Assembly: GCF_026130165.1 (NCBI RefSeq)
Contig: NZ_JAIHOM010000038.1
Coordinates: 1 to 43,440, forward strand
Direction: 5' to 3'
DNA length: 43,440 nt
Source: Spirulina subsalsa FACHB-351
GTDB lineage: Bacteria > Cyanobacteriota > Cyanobacteriia > Cyanobacteriales > Spirulinaceae
Shown here: positions 27,241-36,221 of the stretch, in pieces
How positions within the stretch are numbered: position 1 is the stretch's first letter
Layout: each line of letters opens with the position of its first letter
Program-made: the position numbers and the translations under genes
The notes under the pieces: generated by a model
Seen by the model: the letters and a program-made list of their open reading frames with translations, nothing else
What the model was told of the DNA's origin: nothing
Databases searched by the model: none

Positions 27241-27258
27241 TACCGTAAAAATACGGTA
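27241..27258 (+). other. Small perfect hairpin
   Basis: TACCGTA (27241-27247) and TACGGTA (27252-27258) flank AAAA and are followed by six A residues. The structure lies in the 433-base gap downstream of the hybrid kinase; its function is unknown. Confidence 0.4.
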
Positions 27259-27308
27259 AAAAAACGACCTCAACAAAATCTTTATAAAGACTGGAAGTTA
27301 TATCCATT

Positions 27309-27340
27309 AAGGCTTTAAACTCTTAAAGCCTTATTTTTTT
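27309..27340 (+). terminator. Strong rho-independent terminator
   Basis: AAGGCTTTAA (27309-27318) and TTAAAGCCTT (27323-27332) form a perfect 10-bp stem with loop ACTC, followed by ATTTTTTT. It is 198 bases behind the hybrid kinase stop, leaving a long 3' region or room for a small RNA. The remaining gap to 27545 shows no other gene. Confidence 0.85.
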
Positions 27341-27544
27341 GCCATTTTACCCCCTTTTCTCTTCATGATTACTTTACAATAAAATACGTGAATTTTCTGT
27401 TACTCCGTAAAAACAATTAGGTTATATTAAGGTCATTCTTGTTGGGTGCATTGCAAACACAGGACAATCCCTGATGTTATTACGGAAAGCAAGAACCCAT
27501 GATCTAACCTTTTGACCAATCACAAACTTTTTACCCCAAACACC

Positions 27545-27820
27545 ATGAAAACTCTATCTGTTCTCCTGCAACCTCATCACAGTATGTTTCAAGGATGCAG
27601 ATCCATAACTTCCATCAACTACATTGTCACTCATGCACTCCAGACAGGGTTTTTAAGCACCAGCGCAGAAGAAAAGCTGCGCCAACTCTTACAAACTACG
27701 AACTATGGAATTGAAGAATTGAGAGCTTATTCAGACTTACAAAAAGCGGTGATGGATGGGTGGGTGCGTCAGGAATCCCGAGAAAGGCTCTTGCAGCAAG
27801 TCATGGCACAGGTGGCTTAA
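27545..27820 (+). CDS. Small hypothetical protein, 91 residues
   Basis: I do not recognise the family. The ATG at 27545 (MKTLSVLLQPHHSMFQG) is preferred over the open frame upstream. The protein is soluble and mostly helical in its second half (AEEKLRQLLQTT, SDLQKAVMDGWVRQESRERLLQQ). It has no Cys pairs and no membrane segment. It stands alone between the kinase terminator and the convergent Cache kinase. Coding bias looks normal, so it is probably real. Confidence 0.6.
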   Translation: MKTLSVLLQPHHSMFQGCRSITSINYIVTHALQTGFLSTSAEEKLRQLLQTTNYGIEELRAYSDLQKAVMDGWVRQESRERLLQQVMAQVA

Positions 27821-28012
27821 AGACAAGATGATCGGGGAGGTATGACCTAATCAGCACAGGTAAAACGACGAACAAATCCCTTGATTGAATAATCATTATT
27901 TATCCGTTTCTTATTTCGCTACATCTTACTCAATCAGGGTTTTATCCCAAAACTAAACGTTAAAATGCACTGAGTTTATCAATTCTAATACATAAAATTG
28001 GGGAAGATGACC

Positions 28013-30238
28013 TTAAGTTTTTCTCGGTAAAGTGATGGTGAATTTTGTACCTTGATCTGACGTGGAATCTACCGTTAAATTCCCCCCATGCTGTTCTACT
28101 ACAATTTGATAGCTAATCGCTAACCCTAAACCTGTCCCGTGGCCGACAGGTTTTGTTGTGAAGAAGGGATCAAATATTTTCCCTTGAATCTCTTCTGGAA
28201 TTCCTCCCCCATTATCGGCAATTTGAATCATAACGTCTTGTTCTGTTGCCAAGGTGTTAATCCATAACGTGGGTTCATTCACTTCTAATTCATTGAAAGC
28301 CTCTATAGCATTGGTGATGATTTGCAGAAAAACCTGATTGATTTGCCCGGGATCACATTCAACTAAAGGAATAGGCTGATAATCTTTTATAATCTGAATC
28401 TCTGGGCGTTTTTCATTGGCTTTTAGCTGATTTGTGAGAATAGCTAATGTGCTATCTAATCCCTCTTGTAACGGAGTGTCTTTAAATCCAGCTTCATCTA
28501 AGCGGGCAAAAATACGCAAGGCCGCGACGATAGTTTTAATCCGTTCAGAACCAACCCGCATAGAATAAAGCAGTTTGGGCAAATCTTCCTGCACAAAATC
28601 CAAATCAGCATCTTCTAAATGCTCTAAGAGTTCTGGGGGTGGTTTAGGATAGGTGCGTTGGTATTCTTGAATGATAGAAAGCAGAGAATTGGCATATTCT
28701 TCTGTGTGTTGAATATTGCCATAGATGAAATTAACCGGATTATTAATTTCATGGGCAATTCCCCCGACTAATTGTTCCAAACTAGACATTTTTTCGGCTT
28801 GAATTAACTGCATTTGAGCCGTTTTTAAGTTCGCTAAGGCTTGAGTTAATTCGGAAGTTCGTTCCCCGACTCGTTGTTCTAACTCACTGTTAGTATTTTC
28901 TAAGCGCTGAAAGGCATCCTGTAAAATAGTTGTCATTTGGTTGAAAGAGTGAGCTACCCGATCGAGTTCTTGAATTGGAGAGGGGGGTAAAGGCTGCAAT
29001 CCTTGGTTGTCAGGATTTTTAAGGGATTGAGTGTCGTCTGCGATCGCCAAACTGGTTTGACTGAGTGCTAAAATAGGCTGGGCAATACGTCGCGCCATAT
29101 AATAACCAAACCCAATGGCTAAGATTAACCCAGCAACACAGAGCAAAATAGTATTACGACTGTTGGCTTGAATTTGTCCGAAAACTTCCGATTTCGGCAC
29201 GGCCACCACAATGAACCAATCTAACCCCGGTTCTTCAGCAAAGGGTAAAATCTGGATAAATTGTTCCTCATGATTAATGGCTAAATCTGGTGCAGATTGG
29301 GATGGTCTAGAATCAAGGAGAGAAAGACGATCTCGCATCAATAAACCGACTTCCTGCATTAACTCATGGTCTGAATCCTCCGCTTTCACTCGTTGTCGTC
29401 CTTCGGAAGTTTCTACAGTCACCGTATCGGGGACAGAACTGGCCACCAAAGACCCATCTCGTTCCATAATAAAAACCTTGCCCCCTTGTCCTAAATCCAA
29501 TTGAGCTAAAAACTCGTCCACATCGGACAAATATAAACGAGCGCTCACCATGCCAATGAACTCCCCATTGTCGTAAAGGAGTTCACTAACCGGAAGAACT
29601 AGAATCCGGGGATTGCCAAATAAGTTAAAAATGGGATTCCAAACCGCTTGGGGTTGTTCTTGGGTTGTTTGTTGTAAGGTTTCTTGGTACCACTCTCGGG
29701 TTCTCACGTCAAAATTAGCACGACTGGAGAGAAGTGAGGTTCTGCGACCCATTTCATCCAAACCGTAGGTAATCATGGATTGGGTTAATAAATCGGCCAT
29801 TTGTAACACTCGTTCTGAACGAGTCTCATCTTCATACTGAACAGCCGTAAAACTGCCATCTACTCCCGCAAAGGCAACATTCCCGATTTCTGGAAATAGG
29901 GTGAGTAAATCATAAAATTGCCGCTCACGACTTGAAGGATCTTGAATATCTAATTGTCCGCTACGGACGGCATTGATATTGATTTGGTTAACTCGATGAG
30001 GTGTGTTCAAGTAATTAATTAAATATTCTTCTACTCGTGCCATTCTTTCGGTGCCGAGTTGATTGGCTAAATCTCTTACGGCTTCCTGAGTATTGCGAAT
30101 GGCTAACCACCCTGTTAACGTAACCGCTAATGTTACTTGTACCACTAAAGGAACGGTTAAAAGCCAACTGAGAGGAATCTTGCGGCGCAAGGATAGAAAA
30201 AACGGAGAAGTCTGCATCACGATTGGTCCATTGAGCAA
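28013..30238 (-). CDS. Membrane Cache-HAMP sensor histidine kinase
   Basis: The domain order is: membrane helix (about 25-45), double Cache sensor domain facing the periplasm (about 50-355), second helix (365-385), HAMP, and a coiled coil (ENTNSELEQRVGERTSELT). The HisKA-like region has His496 in IAHEINNPVNF. The HATPase has NAIEAF, DNGGGIPEE and GTGLGLAIS. HEINNPVNFI is the ZraS/NtrB-like HisKA_2/4 type common in cyanobacteria. The start may be the ATG at 30217 (MQTSPFFLSL) rather than 30238. Its sensory half is related to that of the broken cyclase at 18987-21234. No response regulator is adjacent. Confidence 0.93.
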   Translation of the reverse strand: MLNGPIVMQTSPFFLSLRRKIPLSWLLTVPLVVQVTLAVTLTGWLAIRNTQEAVRDLANQLGTERMARVEEYLINYLNTPHRVNQININAVRSGQLDIQDPSSRERQFYDLLTLFPEIGNVAFAGVDGSFTAVQYEDETRSERVLQMADLLTQSMITYGLDEMGRRTSLLSSRANFDVRTREWYQETLQQTTQEQPQAVWNPIFNLFGNPRILVLPVSELLYDNGEFIGMVSARLYLSDVDEFLAQLDLGQGGKVFIMERDGSLVASSVPDTVTVETSEGRQRVKAEDSDHELMQEVGLLMRDRLSLLDSRPSQSAPDLAINHEEQFIQILPFAEEPGLDWFIVVAVPKSEVFGQIQANSRNTILLCVAGLILAIGFGYYMARRIAQPILALSQTSLAIADDTQSLKNPDNQGLQPLPPSPIQELDRVAHSFNQMTTILQDAFQRLENTNSELEQRVGERTSELTQALANLKTAQMQLIQAEKMSSLEQLVGGIAHEINNPVNFIYGNIQHTEEYANSLLSIIQEYQRTYPKPPPELLEHLEDADLDFVQEDLPKLLYSMRVGSERIKTIVAALRIFARLDEAGFKDTPLQEGLDSTLAILTNQLKANEKRPEIQIIKDYQPIPLVECDPGQINQVFLQIITNAIEAFNELEVNEPTLWINTLATEQDVMIQIADNGGGIPEEIQGKIFDPFFTTKPVGHGTGLGLAISYQIVVEQHGGNLTVDSTSDQGTKFTITLPRKT

Positions 30239-30379
30239 ATTATTCCTACTATAGCTTTTGTGATAGGGGATCTGCTGCCCCCCTGTCAGAGCGTGGTTGA
30301 TGGAGTTATTAACCGACGGGGGGAGGAAAAGCTATATAATATCTTTGCCTTCACAGTCCCACCGACGGAGAAATAAGTT

Positions 30380-31018
30380 TTGGGCATTGATCTACGCAGT
30401 TACGTTTTTCTCGACAATCTACAACCCCAACACGCTGCCTATATTGGAACCGTTGCTCTTGGTTTTCTCCCCCTTCCGGGGGATACGTCTCTCTGGATTG
30501 AAATTTCTCCCGGTATTGAGATTAACCGCATTACGGATGTTGCTCTTAAAGCAACGGCTGTCCGTCCGGGGGTGCAGTTTGTAGAACGTTTGTATGGATT
30601 GTTGGAAATACATTCTCCGAGTCAAGGAGAAACGCGAACGGCGGGACAAGCGATTTTAGATACTCTGGGGGTATCAGAACGCGATCGCCTCAAACCCCGG
30701 ATTATTTCGAGCCAAATTATCCGCAATTTGGACGCACACCAAGCCCAGTTAATTAATCGCAGTCGTCGCGGCCAGCTACTTTTAGCCGGACAGACGCTCT
30801 ATGTATTGGAAGTGCAACCGGCGGCCTATGCTGCTTTAGCGGCCAATGAAGCGGAAAAAGCGGCCTCTATTAATATTTTACAAGTCTCTGCTATTGGCAG
30901 TTTTGGGCGGTTGTATTTAGGGGGAGAGGAACGTGATATTTTAGCGGCTTCTCGCGCTCTGATTGGAGCGTTAGAAAGTGTCTCGGGACGACCTCATCCC
31001 GACCAAAACAATGAGTAA
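30380..31018 (+). CDS. ccmP: Carboxysome shell protein CcmP (tandem BMC domain)
   Basis: The 212-residue protein has two BMC domains (about 1-100 and 105-205) and matches CcmP, the beta-carboxysome BMC-T trimer. CcmP stacks into double layers with a gated pore, thought to pass larger metabolites such as RuBP or 3-[15 protein letters not shown] and [18 protein letters not shown] are diagnostic. The start must be TTG at 30380: an in-frame TAA lies at 30374-30376, and GGAG (30367-30370) is nine bases upstream. As usual for ccmP it is away from the main ccm cluster. Confidence 0.92.
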   Translation: MGIDLRSYVFLDNLQPQHAAYIGTVALGFLPLPGDTSLWIEISPGIEINRITDVALKATAVRPGVQFVERLYGLLEIHSPSQGETRTAGQAILDTLGVSERDRLKPRIISSQIIRNLDAHQAQLINRSRRGQLLLAGQTLYVLEVQPAAYAALAANEAEKAASINILQVSAIGSFGRLYLGGEERDILAASRALIGALESVSGRPHPDQNNE

Positions 31019-31046
31019 AACCGAGCAAACTGTGAACAATTATCAC

Positions 31047-31787
31047 TTAAAGCTGGTCTGGATCAATCCCCAACTCCCGTAATTTTGCTAAAGCGCGATC
31101 GCGTTGTTGTTGAATTTGATCTCGTTCCTGTTGAATTTGATCCCGTTCCTGTTGAATTTGATCCCGTTCCTGTTGAATTTGATCTCGTTCCTGTTGAATT
31201 TGATCCCGTTCTTCCATAAACTCTCCGGGATCTTTAAACCGTTCCCCATTAGGATAGAAAACCATCAATCCCTCTGCACCCAATTCAAAGCGAATTTGTA
31301 ACAGGGGAGAGATCCAAGGGAGATGGAGGGGAGTAATTAAAACAAAATCCTCCCCCTGCTCCTCTCGCACAAACCCCCAAAAATCATAGGATTCTGGGTC
31401 ATAAAAAAACATTTCTAGCACCCCATGTTTTTGATAGAAAGTTTGTTTTGCTAACATCTCGCTGCGGGTGTTACTCGGGGAAAGAATTTCAAAGACCACT
31501 TGAGGAGCAATATTATCCTCCTCCCATTGTTTGTAACTGCCACGATATCCGGGAGGACGACCAAACACTACCATAGCATCCGGTGCTTGAGCCGGGGCGG
31601 GGGGTCTTTCTACCTGTACGGGATACCACAGTAAATCCCCCGCGACAAAGACTTGTTGATTGACAAATAACCGTCTCAGATTGCTGACTAGACAGACAAT
31701 CCAATCATACTGTAGGGTATTTTCCGCCATAGGTTTGCCATCGGAATCTGGATAAAGAATGTGAGGTGGGATAGGTGTTTGAACCAT
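31047..31787 (-). CDS. Uma2 family protein (DUF820, PD-(D/E)XK fold) with coiled-coil tail
   Basis: The 246-residue protein belongs to Uma2/DUF820, a restriction-endonuclease-like family greatly expanded in cyanobacteria. The core (about 20-190) includes PDAMVVFGRPPGYRG and VFEILSPSNTRSEM, containing the family's D...E-x-S/K-type active-site region. The tail holds five heptads of RDQIQQE (about 194-228), predicted to form a charged coiled coil. They are encoded by a 21-bp tandem repeat at 31110-31214. The biological role of the family is not established. It is 11 bases downstream of the PP2C gene end region, on the same strand. Confidence 0.88.
   Translation of the reverse strand: MVQTPIPPHILYPDSDGKPMAENTLQYDWIVCLVSNLRRLFVNQQVFVAGDLLWYPVQVERPPAPAQAPDAMVVFGRPPGYRGSYKQWEEDNIAPQVVFEILSPSNTRSEMLAKQTFYQKHGVLEMFFYDPESYDFWGFVREEQGEDFVLITPLHLPWISPLLQIRFELGAEGLMVFYPNGERFKDPGEFMEERDQIQQERDQIQQERDQIQQERDQIQQERDQIQQQRDRALAKLRELGIDPDQL
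31110..31214. repeat. Five 21-bp tandem repeats within the Uma2 gene
   Basis: Five copies of TTGAATTTGATCYCGTTCCTG occur in register with the codons, each encoding the heptad RDQIQQE on the minus strand. They differ mainly by a C/T at one position, so the array is young and likely prone to slippage that adds or removes whole heptads. Confidence 0.9.
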
Positions 31788-31798
31788 GGGTCATAGTC

Positions 31799-33736
31799 CT
31801 ACATTATGGGAGTGCCATCTAAATTGGGGCGTAATTTCACACGAACAACAACGCCAGTGATGTTATCATGACCGTTTTCGATGTTGGCGAAACGGACTAA
31901 ATCATACAATCCTTCTTCTAAATTAGCCCGAGAACTGATTAAGGGGGTTAAATAATCTTCATAGTGTTTTTCTAGTAAATCCCCATCGGATACACCGTCA
32001 GAACAGAGTAAAAAGACGGTATCTTCGTGAACTTCTAGGAACAAAACATCCGGTTTCACAAAATCATTTTCTCGGGGGCCGAGAGCTTGGGTGAGTTGGA
32101 AGGCATCGGGACGTGCATAGGCATCTTCTGGGTCTACCCCGCGTAAAATTTCCCGTTGTCCGACTTCATGATCTCGGGTTAATTGTTCAATGCCTTGTTT
32201 GCGGGTGATTTGGTAAACGCGACTATCTCCGACATGGGCGATCGCAACATTCCGATCCTGTACCAAGACCATGACCAAGGTTGTCCCCATGCGACCACTC
32301 CCAGACCGGGAATTTTCTAGGTTAACTGTGTAAATCTTTTCATTGGCCGTTAAGATGGCCTGACGGATGGTTTCCTCATCGGGTAACACTGTGGGATCAG
32401 TCCAATGTTCTCGAAAATAGTATTGTAGAGATTCTACAGCCATCGCACTGGCGACCTCTCCGGCCGCGTGTCCTCCCATGCCATCACAGACAATATAAAT
32501 CCCTTTGGCTTGTAGGGTTTTCCCGAGGGGGTTTTCTGTGCTGTGGATTAGGGTTTCAATGCCAAAGGTATCTTCATTATGGTCCCGTCCTCCCACATGG
32601 GTTAAACCGGATGCGGTGAGGCTGAGTAACTGCATGGGGAGGACAATCGTGGGAACATCTTCCCCCTCCATGGGATAGTTCATTTTTTCCTCATGGGCCC
32701 CAGCACTCATTTCCTGTTCCTCGACTTCATCGGAGGGATCCGGTTCTGGGTTATTCTCTTCCTCATCGGGGGCCTCTTGTTGACGGGCGAATTCTCGTAA
32801 GCGCGATCGCACATCATCCACCACTGTAATCTTGCCTTCCATTAACCCACCCAACAAGTCCGCCAAGGGGCCGTAGAGGGTGCGTCCCGTTTGACTAAAA
32901 AAGCGTTGCCACAACTGTCCTAAAGCACTCAATTCCGGCTGATGTTCCGGGTCATCGGGATAGAGTTGCTGTAAACACAGCACCCTATCCTCATCGACCC
33001 GTAAATTACTCGCTTCTAACAAACTTTGGCAGTACCCCAAAGACGCTAAATTTTGCCACAATTGAGCCAGTTCATCCAACCAAGATAAAACCTGTAACAG
33101 GGGAATATCTGGATCTTCCCAACACTGAGTTAACCCGGCATAGTTTTGACGATCTTCGAGCAACACCACCGTTTTTTCTGGGGTTTCCCAAGCATCATAA
33201 AGACGGGGAATAATGGGACAGAAACGATCCTTCAGTAATTGATAGGGAATCGCCATGGCAGGGACTCCCGCTTGTTGTAGGCCTTCCTCCTGAGACTCTG
33301 ATGAATCGGTCAGCACCGCGTTAGGGTCAAGGGTTGCCGTTGCACTCAGTTGAGAACTTAAATAGGACTCTGCGAGGGGTTGAGAGTCCCACACCTGCAC
33401 ACTATACCCCTCACCGTAGTGGGGGGAGGGGGAGAGGGCTGAATCGCTGTAAATGTGATAACGCTGGTTGGGGTCTAATGCGGCCACCTCGGGGATCTCC
33501 GTCTCCTCCCCTTGGGCTAATTCTACATTCTCTGACTCAACGGCGGGAGTTTTAGGGATAATCAAAGCGAGGAGCGGTTTCACCATAGACGCGCCACAAT
33601 GGGGACAAATCTGCTCTTCCCATCCCACCGGTCCGCCGCATTCCTCACAATCCCTTACCGTTAGGGAAGTTCCACATTTTTGGCAATACTTGTTTTGTGT
33701 CGGGTTTTTCGATTGGCATTCAGGACAAACCAGCAT
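31799..33736 (-). CDS. Zinc-ribbon PP2C-type serine/threonine phosphatase
   Basis: The 645-residue protein begins with two zinc ribbons (Cys4/7/18/21 and Cys30/33/44/47). A middle region (about 90-330) resembles a degenerate protein-kinase fold: LLKDRFCPIIPRLYDAW, VVLLEDR, then a helical part. No VAIK Lys, HRD or DFG is seen. An acidic linker follows, then a complete PP2C domain (about 372-640) with GRDHNEDTF, CDGMGGHAAGE, GTTLVMVLV, HVGDSRVYQI, LCSDGVSD and GHDNITGVVV. These residues bind two Mn/Mg ions, so phosphatase activity is expected. The pseudokinase part may recognise a kinase substrate. Confidence 0.92.
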   Translation of the reverse strand: MLVCPECQSKNPTQNKYCQKCGTSLTVRDCEECGGPVGWEEQICPHCGASMVKPLLALIIPKTPAVESENVELAQGEETEIPEVAALDPNQRYHIYSDSALSPSPHYGEGYSVQVWDSQPLAESYLSSQLSATATLDPNAVLTDSSESQEEGLQQAGVPAMAIPYQLLKDRFCPIIPRLYDAWETPEKTVVLLEDRQNYAGLTQCWEDPDIPLLQVLSWLDELAQLWQNLASLGYCQSLLEASNLRVDEDRVLCLQQLYPDDPEHQPELSALGQLWQRFFSQTGRTLYGPLADLLGGLMEGKITVVDDVRSRLREFARQQEAPDEEENNPEPDPSDEVEEQEMSAGAHEEKMNYPMEGEDVPTIVLPMQLLSLTASGLTHVGGRDHNEDTFGIETLIHSTENPLGKTLQAKGIYIVCDGMGGHAAGEVASAMAVESLQYYFREHWTDPTVLPDEETIRQAILTANEKIYTVNLENSRSGSGRMGTTLVMVLVQDRNVAIAHVGDSRVYQITRKQGIEQLTRDHEVGQREILRGVDPEDAYARPDAFQLTQALGPRENDFVKPDVLFLEVHEDTVFLLCSDGVSDGDLLEKHYEDYLTPLISSRANLEEGLYDLVRFANIENGHDNITGVVVRVKLRPNLDGTPIM

Positions 33737-33789
33737 AGGGGAACTTCCTCAACTCTATTAGTCATTTTGACACACTCCCTAACTATTGA

Positions 33790-33850
33790 CACTCCCGCCG
33801 TTAATTGCTGACGCAATCTAACGGGGGATTCTTGCTTCTTCAATGACACT
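33790..33850. repeat. IS200/605-type hairpin end (left)
   Basis: ACTCCCGCCGTTAATTGC...GCAATCTAACGGGGGATTCTTG forms a hairpin (33798-33824). Its base, CCGTTAA / TCTAACGG with one bulge, is shared with the hairpin at 34204-34228 in the same orientation. IS200/IS605 elements carry same-orientation hairpins at both ends. Together they bound an element about 460 bp long that now contains a MITE. Confidence 0.65.
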
Positions 33851-33854
33851 TAGC

Positions 33855-34038
33855 TAGGGCTTGCTGAATAACTCTACTCGTAGGGTTAGGGAACACCGGA
33901 TCTGGGAACAGGGAACAGGAGGAGTCGAAAAAAGGCAAGCCTTTTTGATTATTTATCCCTAAAACCTTGCAATTTCTCGCTCTTAAAATAGCCCAAAGCC
34001 CTATTAACATTGCTTACAGGGATATTCAGCAGACCCTA
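33855..34038. mobile_element. MITE-like element with 16-bp inverted ends
   Basis: TAGGGCTTGCTGAATA (33855-33870) and TATTCAGCAGACCCTA (34023-34038) are inverted copies with two mismatches. AGCT borders both sides, giving a possible 4-bp target duplication (or CTAG, depending on where the end is drawn). The interior of about 150 bases is non-coding. The element sits in the IS200-like remnant, immediately upstream of the surviving tnpA fragment. Confidence 0.65.
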
Positions 34039-34041
34039 GCT

Positions 34042-34158
34042 ATAGCATACAATAAACCTTGCTTTTGGACGGGAACCTACTTTGTTTCTACTGGCGGTGG
34101 TGTTACAGTTGAGCAACTTAAAAAATATGTTGAAGCTCAAGATTTTCCACCCAATTAA
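34042..34158 (+). pseudogene. TnpA fragment (IS200 family), C-terminal end only
   Basis: The 38 residues (FWTGTYFVSTGGG, then VTVEQLKKYVEAQ) match the C-terminus of IS200-type Y1 transposases, usually W-S-x-S-Y-F-V...G...Y-I-E-x-Q. The Tyr in KKYVEAQ would be the DNA-attacking residue. The HUH part is missing. The open frame upstream of 34042 is MITE sequence, not transposase. Confidence 0.6.
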
Positions 34159-34197
34159 GGACTCCCTTTGGTCGGTTTTCTTGGTTGGTCAAAATTT

Positions 34198-34250
34198 ATC
34201 TCGCCGTTAAGCCTATCGGCTCTAACGGGAGTCCTATGAGTGACATTTAA
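34198..34250. repeat. IS200/605-type hairpin end (right)
   Basis: CCGTTAAGCC (34204-34213) and GGCTCTAACGG (34218-34228) form a hairpin with one bulge, followed by GAGTCCTATGAGTGACA. The stem base and the trailing TGACA-TTA match the left copy at 33790-33850. Confidence 0.6.
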
Positions 34251-34261
34251 GATAGGTAATA

Positions 34262-34353
34262 GGGGAGGGGGGCAGGGGAGCGGGGGAGCAGGGGAGAAAT
34301 TATCAATTATCAATTGTCAATTATCTATTCCCTATTCCCTATTCCCTATTCCC
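34262..34353 (-). repeat. Composite short-repeat module overlapping the proS stop codon
   Basis: Read on the proS strand, four GGGAATA units are followed by AATTGATAATTGATAATT-type repeats and then CTCCCCTG-type repeats. The same three-part module, in the same orientation relative to the preceding gene, follows the DUF928 gene at 43321-43440. The proS stop (34346-34348) and its last two sense codons lie inside the GGGAATA array. Four GGG tracts with 4-base spacers meet the G-quadruplex pattern on the sense strand. Confidence 0.75.
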
Positions 34354-36157
34354 TAGTCAAAGCCTCTTGTACCCATTGCTGTAGGGTGGGGACTAACTCC
34401 TCTAGGGGGATTTCTTGGGTTTCCTTGGTGGCCCGCTTCACGACTTCCACCTTGCCATTTTTAAGCGATCGCCCCGTCACAATACGATAGGGAATACCAA
34501 TTAAGTCCGCGTCCTTAAACTTCACCCCAGCGCGCTCATTGCGGTCATCGAGCAAGGTTTCTACCCCCCCTTGGTTTAACGCCTCATAGAGGTTCTCGGC
34601 CACCCCTAACGCTTCGGTATCATTCACATTGGGGACAATCACAATGGCATGGTAGGGGGCAATGGCAACAGGCCAGACAATGCCATCTTGATCATAGGAC
34701 TGTTCCACGGCCGACTGAGCGAGACGAGACACCCCCACCCCATAACAGCCCATCCACAAGGGGATTTCTTCCCCATTTTCGCTGGTATAGGTGGCTCCCA
34801 GTGCTTGAGAATACTTGGTTCCCAACTGGAAAATATGCCCCACTTCAATGCCTCGGGCTGATTTTAAAACTTGAGTGGGATCGTGAACAGCGCGATCGCC
34901 TGCCATTGCCGTCCGTACATCCACCTGTAGGCTAGGTAACTTAAACTGTTGGCCCCAATTCGCCCCAAAAACGTGATATCCCGGCTCATTCCCCCCGGTG
35001 ACGAAGTTTTTGAGGTTCACCGCCGTTTCATCCACCAGACGCAGAAATTTCGGGTGAATATCGGCCGTTTTGCCAATATAGTCATCCCCCAAATCTGGCG
35101 CAATATAGCCCAAGGGTAACGGTTTTGCCGCCCATTTTTTCTGGGCCTCTTCATCGGGGACCTCTAAGCTTAAAATCCCCTTCGCCCCAAACTGTGCGGC
35201 CCGTTTCACTAACTCATTTTGCAACTTCACCCCATTAACATCCTGATCTCCCCGAATACTCACCAACACCAGCACCTGTAATCCCGTGTCGTAAATGGCC
35301 TGATAGAGAACATTTTTCAACACGGCTGTGGGGGAACATTGGGCAAAATCCGCTAAAGTGGCAATGGTGGGAGTATTGGGTGTTGCCCGCTTTTCATACT
35401 TCGTAAAGGGAGAAGGCACGGCATCGGGAGGCAGAGACACCGCCTTTTCTACATTAGCCGCATAGTTGCCATCTTCGGTGTATAACACCTCATCCTCCCC
35501 CGCTTCGGCCAACACCATAAACTCCTGAGATCCTGATCCACCAATTGCCCCGGAGTCCGCATCGACAGCCACAAATTCTAAACCACAGCGCGAGAACATA
35601 TTCCGGTACGCTTGATCCATATCCCCATAGGTTTGTTTGAGACTGTCCTCATCGGTATGGAACGAGTAACCATCCTTCATGATAAATTCCCGACCGCGCA
35701 TCAAACCGAAACGGGGGCGAATTTCATCCCGGAACTTGCTTTGAATTTGGTATAAATGTAGGGGCAGTTGACGATGGGAGCGAATCATCTCTTTTGCGAT
35801 CGCCGTGATCACCTCCTCATGAGTCGGACCCAGTGCCACCTCCCGATTTTGGCGATCCTGAAACGCAAACATAATCCCCTCCGCCTTGGTGTAAGTATCC
35901 CACCGTCCCGACTCCTTCCACAACTCCGAGGGCTGCAATTGAGGTAATAGACATTCTTGGGCCCCGGTGCGATCCATCTCCTCCCGCACAATTTGGGAAA
36001 CCTTGCGTAACACGCGCCACATTAACGGTAAATAGGCATACACCCCGCTTCCGATGCGTCGAATATACCCCGCCCGCACTAACAATTTATGACTCGGAAT
36101 TTCTGCGTCCTTGGGGTCCTCACGCAGGGTAACAAACAGCATCTGTGACAGTCGCAT
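34346..36157 (-). CDS. proS: Prolyl-tRNA synthetase (bacterial type)
   Basis: This class II enzyme charges tRNA-Pro. At 603 residues it is the long bacterial form. An N-terminal catalytic part carries the motif 2 region ([17 protein letters not shown]), followed by the inserted editing domain (INS, about 225-400) that removes mischarged alanine. Motif 3 is near [14 protein letters not shown], and then comes the anticodon-binding domain. The start [15 protein letters not shown] is standard. The C-terminal TRE and stop are formed by a (GGGAATA)n tandem repeat, so the last residues differ from the family by repeat insertion or erosion. Confidence 0.97.
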   Translation of the reverse strand: MRLSQMLFVTLREDPKDAEIPSHKLLVRAGYIRRIGSGVYAYLPLMWRVLRKVSQIVREEMDRTGAQECLLPQLQPSELWKESGRWDTYTKAEGIMFAFQDRQNREVALGPTHEEVITAIAKEMIRSHRQLPLHLYQIQSKFRDEIRPRFGLMRGREFIMKDGYSFHTDEDSLKQTYGDMDQAYRNMFSRCGLEFVAVDADSGAIGGSGSQEFMVLAEAGEDEVLYTEDGNYAANVEKAVSLPPDAVPSPFTKYEKRATPNTPTIATLADFAQCSPTAVLKNVLYQAIYDTGLQVLVLVSIRGDQDVNGVKLQNELVKRAAQFGAKGILSLEVPDEEAQKKWAAKPLPLGYIAPDLGDDYIGKTADIHPKFLRLVDETAVNLKNFVTGGNEPGYHVFGANWGQQFKLPSLQVDVRTAMAGDRAVHDPTQVLKSARGIEVGHIFQLGTKYSQALGATYTSENGEEIPLWMGCYGVGVSRLAQSAVEQSYDQDGIVWPVAIAPYHAIVIVPNVNDTEALGVAENLYEALNQGGVETLLDDRNERAGVKFKDADLIGIPYRIVTGRSLKNGKVEVVKRATKETQEIPLEELVPTLQQWVQEALTRE

Positions 36158-36221
36158 GGTTTTCTTTCCTTAAGAATGATCCTCCATCGATCTAGAATAT
36201 CAGCGCACCGTAGACATTGGT

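Noticed and set aside
31104-31301. Plus-strand hydrophobic ORF inside the Uma2 gene
   Set aside because: It is the antisense reading of the 21-bp heptad repeat.
31047-31787. Uma2 protein as part of a defence system
   Set aside because: The family is widespread in cyanobacteria without proven defence roles, and no methylase, helicase or other defence gene is next to it.
33967-34041. First part of the 63-codon ORF read as transposase
   Set aside because: These codons are MITE sequence; only the part from 34042 resembles TnpA.
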